Shown here in pieces: positions 6,067 through 11,415 of a stretch of 11,415 nt of DNA. Position 1 is the first letter of the stretch; each line of letters starts with the position of its first letter. Under the pieces are notes generated by a model, which saw only the letters and a list, made by a program, of their open reading frames with translations, did not search any database and was not told the origin of the DNA. The stretch covers positions 1 through 11,415 of the forward strand of contig JAMCRJ010000039.1 of NCBI GenBank assembly GCA_023381645.1, written 5' to 3'. The translations under genes and the position numbers were made by a program. Source of the DNA: Gammaproteobacteria bacterium. Lineage in GTDB: Bacteria > Pseudomonadota > Gammaproteobacteria > Acidithiobacillales > Acidithiobacillaceae.

Positions 6067-6491
6067 TGTTCCTGCTCGATACCAATGTTATTTCCGAGCT
6101 GCGCAAGGCCGGCGACGGCAAGGCCGATGCCAACGTTACAGCATGGCTGTCGGGCACGGACGCAACGAGTTTCTACATCTCGACCGTGACCATCATGGAA
6201 CTTGAGTTTGGTATTCTCCGCGTGGAGCGGCGTGACGCCGTTCAAGGGGCGCGGCTGCGCACTTGGATGGACAACCATGTTCTTCCCGAATTCTCCGAAC
6301 GCACGCTGCCGATCGATGAGGTTGTAGCACTTCGTTGTGCCCAACTACATGTGCCCAATCCTCGCCCCGAGCGAGATGCGTATATCGCAGCCACCGCACT
6401 TGTGCATGGCATGACCGTGGTGGCCCGGAATGTAGTCGACTTCGAGCCGACCGGCGTGGCCATCATCAATCCTTGGGAGGCTCACCTCTGA
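6063..6491 (+). CDS. vapC: PIN-domain toxin (VapC/FitB-like ribonuclease)
   Basis: A 142-residue PIN-domain ribonuclease, partner of the antitoxin it overlaps by four bases. The acidic ligands are Asp6 (FLLDTNVISE), Glu46 (TIMELEFG), Asp105 (ERDAYIAA) and Asp126 (NVVDFE), with the conserved ARN before the last Asp. The LLDTNVISELRK start and the LEFGI and IAATALVHG stretches place it nearer to the FitB-type branch than the toxin at 2325. The frame is intact and of normal length, so the module should be active. Two adjacent ATG codons begin the gene; the first (6063) gives the coupling overlap. The module probably stabilises the island against loss, a well-known role for such pairs on mobile DNA. 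Confidence 0.9.
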   Translation: MMFLLDTNVISELRKAGDGKADANVTAWLSGTDATSFYISTVTIMELEFGILRVERRDAVQGARLRTWMDNHVLPEFSERTLPIDEVVALRCAQLHVPNPRPERDAYIAATALVHGMTVVARNVVDFEPTGVAIINPWEAHL

Positions 6492-6633
6492 CCAAGTCGC
6501 TGTCTGCGCTACGATATGAGCATGGGCGGGCATGCCAAGCATCGGACGGAAGAGTATATACCGCTGGTACGACCAGATGGCGGCTGCTGGCACGACTCAT
6601 AGGGCTACCCTACCTCTATTAGCAAAGCGCGAG

Positions 6634-6669
6634 TGGCCGGTAAGGCCGAGAGGCGGGCCTTACCGGCCA
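6634..6669. repeat. Perfect 14-bp hairpin with an 8-base loop
   Basis: The left arm TGGCCGGTAAGGCC (6634-6647) pairs perfectly with the right arm GGCCTTACCGGCCA (6656-6669) around the loop GAGAGGCG. No T-run follows on either side, so it is not a standard intrinsic terminator. It lies 143 bases after the PIN toxin stop. Confidence 0.6.
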
Positions 6670-6700
6670 GATTGGGAACGAGTAATATCGGCCAGGAGCT

Positions 6701-6716
6701 GTCAGCCGAGGCTGAC
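6701..6716. repeat. 16-bp near-continuous palindrome
   Basis: GTCAGCC-GA-GGCTGAC: 7-bp arms around two bases. It lies 31 bases after the 14-bp hairpin. It could be a dimeric protein site or a cruciform; no gene starts close enough to name it an operator. Confidence 0.45.
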
Positions 6717-6866
6717 CGTTGAGGGGCCGGAACGGGTCGGATGATGTCATTTGCTTTCCGTTGCTGGATGCAATCAGTCTGTACCGCCCTCTGAGCCGAG
6801 CCTAACAATGGCATTCCCTCCCGTAGCCAAAGAAACCTTGTCGGCGTAAAAAGTCCGTCGCCGCCA

Positions 6867-6895
6867 TTGATCTCCACTTTTTATGTTACTACAAT
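6867..6895 (+). promoter_or_regulatory. Likely sigma-70 promoter of the brnTA relic
   Basis: TTGATC (6867-6872) and TACAAT (6890-6895) are separated by 17 bases in an AT-rich patch. Transcription from it would start near 6902, practically at the ATG at 6903, so the message would be leaderless. Confidence 0.5.
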
Positions 6896-6902
6896 AAGTT
6901 TG

Positions 6903-7153
6903 ATGACCAGACGCATACGCTGGGATGAGCAGAAACGCCAATCCAGTCTGGAGAAGCATGGGCTGGATTTTCGCGATGCGGATTGGGTGCTGGAGTCCCG
7001 CTATCGTCTCGACGTGCCGGTGGTACGGAATGGCGAAATGCGGCTTCAATCCTTTGCCTGGGTGTTTGAGGTGTTCACTGCGCTTTCGGAAAGCCAGCGC
7101 GGAAGAACGGGAGATTGTCCCATAAGTGGCTTGAAAACGACTTCACAGACTGA
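6903..7153 (+). pseudogene. brnT: Decayed BrnT-family toxin
   Basis: BrnT toxins are small RelE-like ribonucleases encoded in front of the BrnA antitoxin. The first frame encodes the BrnT N-terminus RRIRWDEQKRQSSLEKHGLD, then FRDADWVLE and a strand ending FEVFTAL (about 7083). The recognisable C-terminus is in two other frames: FRKASAEEREIV (from 7084) and HKWLENDFTD with its native TGA (7121-7153). Relative to the family, the strand with the RIIS region between TAL and FRKAS is missing, so there is an internal deletion of roughly 15 codons plus another indel of 1-2 bases. The toxin cannot fold normally. By chance the starting frame runs on into the antitoxin, giving a 174-residue open reading from ATG 6903. 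A good promoter still precedes it. The call rests on family recall; the extent of the deletion is an estimate. Confidence 0.75.
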
Positions 7154-7424
7154 TTTGGCACGGCTCCGGGCCACCGGCGACTTCGCTTGGGATGGAACCG
7201 ACGAAGACGGCCGCCCGCTTTCGCGGGAAGAGATGCAGGCTGGCATCGATGCCAATCGCAAGAAGCGGGGGCGACCCGTGGGAGCTCTCAAGGAGTCCAC
7301 GACGATCCGTTTCGATCGCGATGTGTTGGAAATGTTTCGCGCCTCCGGCCCAGGCTGGCAGACCCGCATGAATGCCGCCTTGCGCGACTGGCTCAAAAGC
7401 CATTATCCGACGCGGAGCTCCTGA
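7131..7424 (+). CDS. brnA: BrnA-family antitoxin, open although its toxin is broken
   Basis: The C-terminal half carries the BrnA ribbon-helix-helix signature: KRGRPVGALKESTTIRFDRD, then VLEMFRASGPGWQTRMNAAL and RDWLKSH. BrnA uses this fold to bind the operon promoter, while its N-terminus wraps BrnT. I place the start at TTG 7131 (MKTTSQTDLARLRATGDFAW), overlapping the native brnT stop at 7151-7153, which is the normal arrangement; TTG 7155 is an alternative. If translation instead begins at 6903, the product is a fusion of the BrnT N-terminus with whole BrnA. The coding sequence shows no lesion, so it could still act as a repressor or neutralise a related toxin elsewhere. Confidence 0.82.
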   Translation: MKTTSQTDLARLRATGDFAWDGTDEDGRPLSREEMQAGIDANRKKRGRPVGALKESTTIRFDRDVLEMFRASGPGWQTRMNAALRDWLKSHYPTRSS

Positions 7425-7482
7425 TCGTGTCATCGGCTGAGTATGGCTTGATCGTGCCACGCTCCACGGTGGTCTTGTAGCC

Positions 7483-8874
7483 GTGTTTTCCCCTATGACC
7501 GATGCAGACCCCAGGATAACGCCCGAGGACAAGGAGGCCCTGCTCATTGGGCTAGGCGCAGAACGCTTGGCGAGGTCCCTTGTGCTCATGGCTGCGGAGA
7601 ACCCAACGGTCAGCGAGTGGGTGGAGCGCCTGATTGCCACCCCCACCGAGGCATTGCAAAAGTACCAGAGCAAGCTGAAACAGATGAAGGGCTTTGACGG
7701 CTTCATCCCTTGGTCCGAAGCTTCGGCTTTCGCCAATGAGGTGAGCGCAGTACTGGAGCTTCTGCGGCAAGGGGCACCAGATCCCTGTAGGGGAGCCGCT
7801 CTGGTAGGTGAATTTTTTGCCTTGGACAAAGCGCTCATCGAGCGATGCGACGATTCGAATGGCTCCCTTGGTGACGTTTTCCGCGAGGATGCCACGCAAC
7901 TTTTCGCCGAATATGCCCGCGATTGTTCTCATAAGGAGGCCATGGCGGATTTAACTGCAAAGATTCTCAAAGAAGATGACTACGGCGTACGCGGTGAGTT
8001 GCTCCAGAGAGCCAGCCAGTTCTTGCCCGGCGATCAACTGCGGAGACTGATCGCACGGTTTCAGGCCCAGGCGGACACTGCGGTTGACGAATACCGTCGC
8101 CGCGATCATCTGCGTGGGGTGGAATCCTTGGCGCGCCAGTTGGGTGACGCCCCTTTGTTTGAAAAAACCCGCATCGCCGCCTGGGGGGACCCTTCTCCCG
8201 CCGCGTGTCTGGACATCGGTCGGGTGTACCTCGAATGCGATGATCTCGATAATGCCTGTTCGTGGCTGGAGCGAGTCCCTCCAGATGAGTGTAGGGAATC
8301 CGTTCAGCGGGATGAACTGCTGCTCACGATCTATCCACGTCAAGGATGCAGCAATCTTGCGATCCCCGTGGCTTGGCGGATTTTTCGACGGCACCGCAAT
8401 ACCAAAACCCTGGACGTACTGATCGCCCTTCTCGGGGAATCAGAGCGGGGGAATGTTATCGCCGAAGAGACGGCCAAGCTATTGGCAAGTCCCCAGTTCA
8501 TTCTGGACAATGCGCAATTTTTGCTGCAGGTGAGGAGTCTGGACGAGGCGGAGCAGTATGTGCTCACCCACACCGCAGCGATCAACGGCGATTACTACTG
8601 GGGGTTGCAGGACCTCGCTGAGGAATTGTCGGCAGCAGATCGCAACCTTGCCGCTTGCATGATTTACCGTGCCCTGGTGGATTCCATCCTTCACCGCGGC
8701 AAACCCAAAACCTACCACCATGGTGTCCACTATTTACAGAAACTGGACCTTTTAGCACCGCGCGTTTCTCGCTGGGGCGATTGGGAAGATCACACGGCCT
8801 ACAAGCAACGCCTTTACCAGGAACACCAGAGAAAATACAAGTTTTGGGGGACCTATACTGGTAAATACGGATAA
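7483..8874 (+). CDS. DUF6880-like all-helical protein of unknown function
   Basis: A 463-residue soluble protein, strongly helical, with no signal peptide or membrane segment. The N-terminal LLIGLGAERLARSLVLMAAE (20-39), the middle FVDW-like IPWSEASAFANEV (75-87) and the conserved ERCDDSNGSLGDVFRED (120-136) match what I recall of DUF6880, a family with TPR- or HEAT-like repeats. Later segments with paired helices (for example ACLDIGRVYLECDDLDNACS, 235-255 region) support a repeat solenoid used for protein contacts. No catalytic motif is evident. The start is either GTG 7483 or ATG 7495; neither has a good ribosome site. The TOTE-type gene begins 11 bases after its stop, so they form an operon, which suggests this protein belonged to the same conflict system. 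Unlike its neighbours it is undamaged. The function is unknown. Confidence 0.75.
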   Translation: MFSPMTDADPRITPEDKEALLIGLGAERLARSLVLMAAENPTVSEWVERLIATPTEALQKYQSKLKQMKGFDGFIPWSEASAFANEVSAVLELLRQGAPDPCRGAALVGEFFALDKALIERCDDSNGSLGDVFREDATQLFAEYARDCSHKEAMADLTAKILKEDDYGVRGELLQRASQFLPGDQLRRLIARFQAQADTAVDEYRRRDHLRGVESLARQLGDAPLFEKTRIAAWGDPSPAACLDIGRVYLECDDLDNACSWLERVPPDECRESVQRDELLLTIYPRQGCSNLAIPVAWRIFRRHRNTKTLDVLIALLGESERGNVIAEETAKLLASPQFILDNAQFLLQVRSLDEAEQYVLTHTAAINGDYYWGLQDLAEELSAADRNLAACMIYRALVDSILHRGKPKTYHHGVHYLQKLDLLAPRVSRWGDWEDHTAYKQRLYQEHQRKYKFWGTYTGKYG

Positions 8875-8885
8875 TAGTCATCGCC

Positions 8886-10471
8886 ATGAAATCCTTGACG
8901 CCACAAAATCCTCACCTTGACGCTCCAGCCGGTACGATAGGCGAACAGGATTCGCTCGCGGCGTTAGGGCAGGAAAATGCCCGCTTGGTCGCGCTTCTGG
9001 AATCGCACGGTATCGCGTGGCGTTTACCGCCTGAGCCAACGCCGCCCGTGCCGGGATCAGGCCCCTCCCCTTTTTCAGCCGAGGCAAAGGTGGCGTTGTT
9101 TCGTCGGCTATTTCGTGGGCGAACGGATGTCTATCCCGTCCGCTGGGAGAGCAGGAGTACGGGTAAGTCGGGATACGCACCGGCCTGCGCCAATGAGTGG
9201 CGCCCCGGAGTATGTGACAAGCCGCGCATCAAGTGCGGGGATTGTGGTAATCGGCGGCTGTCTCCACTGTCGGATTCGGTCATCTATGATCATTTGCTCG
9301 GCAAGCACACGGTCGGCGTCTATTCCTTGCTGGAAGATGACACGTGCACCTTTCTCGCCGTCGATTTCGATGAAGCCTACCGGCAAGATCGACATCGCGG
9401 TGATGCAGTCAGTATCACGCCATGGTGAGGTCAATCCCATCGTCGAGCACTACGGTCACGTCATTGTGGACGAATGCCACCATATTGGCGCGGTGTCTTT
9501 TGACGCCATCCTGAAGCGGGTCAAAGCGAAATATGTGCTCGGCCTGACCGCCACGCCGATTCGCCGTGATGGTCAGCAGCCCATCATCTTCATGCAGTGC
9601 GGACCGATTCGATATACGGCCGCGAAACCAGTCGGCGCCCCACATGATCTCGCGGTGGTGCCACGATTTCTCCATTCACGCATCGATCTGCCGCCCGAAG
9701 CCGGGATTCAGGAGGTGTTCCGGCACCTTGCCAATGACCAAGCCCGAACGGATGCCATTGCGACTGCGATCAAAAATGCTATCGCCCAGGGCCGCAAAGT
9801 GCTTGTGTTAACTGAGCGCAGCGAACATCTCGACGCCATCCATGCGGCTTTGGGGCGGGAAAGTATCGCCACTGTTCGTTCTGCACGGTCGGATACCCAA
9901 AAAGGAGCGTGCTTTGATCATCGCGGAACTTGGCGCACTGCCACCGGATGCTCCTCGTGTGCTGCTCGCCACCGGCAAGCTGGTCGGGGAAGGATTCGAC
10001 CATCCGCCACTGGATACACTGGTCTTGGCAATGCCGGTGTCGTGGAAAGGCACGTTGCAGCAATATGCCGGCCGACTGCACCGGGAGCATGCCACCAAGA
10101 CCAAGGTACGCGTCGTCGACTTCATAGACACCGGGCACCCGGCACTATTGCGAATGTGGGATAAACGTCAGCGCGGTTACCGGGCGATGGGTTATCGAAT
10201 AACGGACGAGGGTACCGCTGATCTGTCCATGCCAAGGCGGAAATATCCGGTGACGAGGCTTTCATCGGGTCGGAAAATCACAGCACATCCTCATCTGAAC
10301 GAAAACCGGGAAATGGGGCTGATCCTGCATGGTCGTGAGGTCGCGCAGTTGCGAATAAGTTTGATCAGGACTGGCGTCTGGCCGGGTGAGGGTGGGGATG
10401 TCGCCACCCACCCGGAACACGGGCGCTGGTTCACGGATAGGATCAAAGGCTGGTGGCACCATCATGGATAA
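8886..10471 (+). pseudogene. Broken TOTE conflict-system primase-helicase gene
   Basis: The intact family member is a long protein with an N-terminal archaeo-eukaryotic primase (AEP) domain and a C-terminal superfamily 2 helicase. Frame one, from ATG 8886, has a short coiled segment (LAALGQENARLVALLESHGI), PFSAEAKVALFRRLFRGR, the zinc-type cysteines Cys101, 110, 117 and 120, and the metal-binding FLAVDFDEA (157-165). At about 9376 the sequence jumps, in the +1 frame, to TGKIDIAVMQS of the helicase: the rest of the AEP domain and the Walker A part are deleted. Next come the DECHH box (9469-9483) and motif III LTATP (9544-9558). One extra base at about 9874 shifts the frame again to FVLHGRIPKKERA, then LLATGKLVGEGFD and the arginine-finger region QQYAGRLHR (10058-10084). 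After RGYRAMGYRI (near 10200) the family match fades; the remaining codons to 10471 may be non-native. It cannot be functional as read. Confidence 0.85.
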
Positions 10472-10697
10472 GGTATTGATACCCGAGTCACCAGCCACTC
10501 CTGCAGCTTCGACTTCCGTGTCGCCAGTCTTCCATGTCGGCGGTACGCCCCGGCCATCGCAAAATCTTATCAGCATCGGCCAATGGCTCTTCCAGACTGA
10601 TTCCTGGAAGGCGATAGTTTTCGCGCCCCCAGCCCACTCCCAGAATCCCCCAAAAACATCATTGCGAAAGGAGCCAAAAACACCCATTCTTAACACC
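10472..10697. other. Gene-free stretch between the TOTE relic and the right end repeat
   Basis: About 225 bases with no recognised protein on either strand. The - strand is open across it and into the TOTE relic, but the product resembles nothing I know. Its position just inside the right transposon-like end makes it a candidate for leftover non-coding transposon DNA. Confidence 0.35.
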
Positions 10698-10777
10698 GTT
10701 CGAGACCCCATTTCAGGCACTTTGAAATGGCGCCATTACGCCGCACATCGGTGGCGCCATATTGCCGGTCAGTGACA
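10698..10777 (-). repeat. Right copy of the ~80-bp transposon-like end, inverted to 3121-3201
   Basis: Read on the - strand from 10777 it begins TGTCAC and follows 3121-3201 throughout, with the 16-base identity CGGCGTAATGGCGCCA (here the complement of 10728-10743) 34 bases in, against 35 in the left copy. It contains two GGCGCCA units, like the multiple terminal repeats of IS21-type elements. The orientation is outward at 10777, so the two copies bracket 3121-10777 as terminal inverted repeats would. No matching short duplication is seen just outside. Confidence 0.6.
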
Positions 10778-10778
10778 G

Positions 10779-10859
10779 ATGGATCAGAACCAGTTGTTTT
10801 CACCCGCGATAGGCTTGGTTCCGCCGTGGTTGGTGGATCATATGAGCTTCACGGTGGAG
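10779..10859 (+). pseudogene. N-terminal fragment of an ISL3-family transposase
   Basis: The ATG at 10779 opens MDQNQLFSPAIGLVPPWLVD, then HMSFTVE, the characteristic beginning of ISL3 transposases (NQLFS.ALGL.PPW.V). After about 27 residues the frame no longer fits the family and stops at 10994; the zinc-finger region with CPxC that should follow is absent. The start codon is one base past the transposon-like end at 10777, so its own ribosome site is gone, and it may have been cut by that element. Confidence 0.65.
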
Positions 10860-11151
10860 AGAACGGCTAGCCCAGAACCACACCATGAGCGGTTAGTGCG
10901 TGCGTTCCATGACGGTGCCGGTCATGAGAAAGCTATTGTGATACCAGACACCTTACGAGGCAGGGCTACGGCAAGATCGCTTCTAACACTATGATTATAA
11001 TTAAAAAGCCATATTATTCACGTCCGGAACGGTAACTCTCGCTGGTTTCCTTAATGTATTCATCAGGATATAGCATGATGAAAACTTCTGGATACATCGA
11101 GAACCAATAAATTACGAAAGACTTTGACGGGGCCCTGCCTTACGAGGTCTT
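10860..11151. other. Gap of about 290 bases without a gene
   Basis: The part around 10990-11110 is notably AT-rich compared with the rest of the window. CCTTACGAGG occurs twice (10951-10960 and 11138-11147), with a GGCAGGGC on the outer side of the first and its complement GCCCTGCC overlapping the second, which suggests a worn inverted repeat. No protein was recognised. Confidence 0.35.
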
Positions 11152-11355
11152 TTACGCTTCAGGTTTCCTGGGCGCAGAGGGCGGGTGGTTATTATTTGAC
11201 TTCGCCGACCCCAAAAAACCAACAAGAAAAGAGGGGTAGGCGGCGGCATCGTGCGCCAAGTACCATTTCACGGTATGGCTATCATCCAGATTATTGGAAC
11301 GCGAACACCCTGCAAGGGCGGTTATTACGAACAGCGCGACGAGGAGCTTATTCAT
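11152..11355 (-). CDS. EexN-like lipoprotein, probably altered at its C-terminus
   Basis: The 67-residue product starts MNKLLVALFVITALAGCSRS, a lipoprotein signal with lipobox LAGC and lipidated Cys17. AAAGGA before the ATG at 11353-11355 supports this start over one 14 codons upstream. Next, SHTVKWYLAHDAA matches the beginning of EexN entry-exclusion lipoproteins found in conjugative transfer regions (T/S-V-x-W-Y-L-A-H). EexN usually continues with a charged helix and a second Cys, but here the sequence turns into AYPSFLVGFLGSAKSNNN, so the end is frameshifted or replaced. It would sit at the inner or outer membrane and block redundant DNA transfer. It hints that a conjugation module lies to the right of the window. 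Confidence 0.55.
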   Translation of the reverse strand: MNKLLVALFVITALAGCSRSNNLDDSHTVKWYLAHDAAAYPSFLVGFLGSAKSNNNHPPSAPRKPEA

Positions 11356-11415
11356 GACGGCGTCCTTTCCAATTATCATGCGATCAGTCGCTCTCACTCT
11401 TGGCTCAAGCGCTAT

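Larger units (their letters stand above)
6492..6866. other. Gap of about 375 bases, no gene, strong secondary structure
   Basis: No frame here resembles a known protein; the open frames run straight through a long hairpin. What is visible is the perfect 14-bp hairpin at 6634-6669 and the 16-bp palindrome at 6701-6716, both listed separately. The rest looks like non-coding DNA or an unrecognised relic. Confidence 0.5.

Noticed and set aside
6532..6744. Open frame on + (MPSIGRKSIYRWYDQ...), possible transposase or HTH scrap
   Set aside because: It reads straight through the perfect 14-bp hairpin, has no ribosome site and matches no family that I can name.
8977..10164. A 395-residue protein in one frame across the TOTE region
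   Set aside because: Its first 130 codons are out of frame with the primase domain and its end is out of frame with the helicase C-terminus; only the central part is genuine coding.
10262..10720. Open frame on - of 152 codons
   Set aside because: It overlaps the TOTE relic antisense, has no family features, and its openness can be explained by GC-rich composition.
3115..10782. Target-site duplication outside the two ~80-bp ends
   Set aside because: The left flank ends GGGGCCGG and the right begins GATGGATC; they do not match, so single-event transposition of the whole segment is not shown.

Overview
The window is a GC-rich bacterial sequence. The protein families and codon habit suggest a proteobacterium; an acidophilic chemolithotroph such as Acidithiobacillus is possible but nothing here proves it. 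A conserved respiratory/periplasmic block at the left gives way at about position 2300 to a mosaic accessory region: toxin-antitoxin modules, recombinase and transposon relics, a tRNA-type attachment site and the ruins of a TOTE-type conflict gene.

Left block (1-2254, all + strand): the 3' part of a type II NADH:quinone dehydrogenase, a small secreted His-containing protein, and a four-helix membrane protein 2 bases behind it. The last two look like a two-gene operon with a 17-bp inverted repeat over its likely -10.

Transition zone (2300-3660): a vapBC-type module on the - strand, an orphan sequence resembling one type I-E CRISPR repeat, an ~80-bp transposon-like end (3121-3201), a scrap of IS66 transposase, a C-terminal scrap of tyrosine recombinase, and the 3' half of a tRNA (probably tRNA-Lys) that reads as an attachment site.

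Island (3660 to beyond the window): a tRNA-type tyrosine integrase with one in-frame stop and two compensating frameshifts, a 57-aa PCP_red-domain protein, an intact phd/vapC-type module, a structured 400-bp gap with a perfect 14-bp hairpin, a brnTA module whose toxin has decayed while the antitoxin stays open, an intact 463-aa DUF6880-like protein, and a broken TOTE primase-helicase gene 11 bases behind it. A second copy of the ~80-bp end (10698-10777) lies inverted to the first, so the two ends bracket 7.66 kb. An ISL3 transposase start and an EexN-like lipoprotein (- strand) at the right edge hint at conjugative or plasmid-derived DNA beyond.

Overall this is a defence/stabilisation island in decay. 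The antitoxins and the DUF6880 protein stay open, while the integrase, the BrnT toxin and the primase-helicase carry clear lesions. The best leads are the DUF6880-TOTE pair, the paired inverted ends, and the small secreted/membrane operon.
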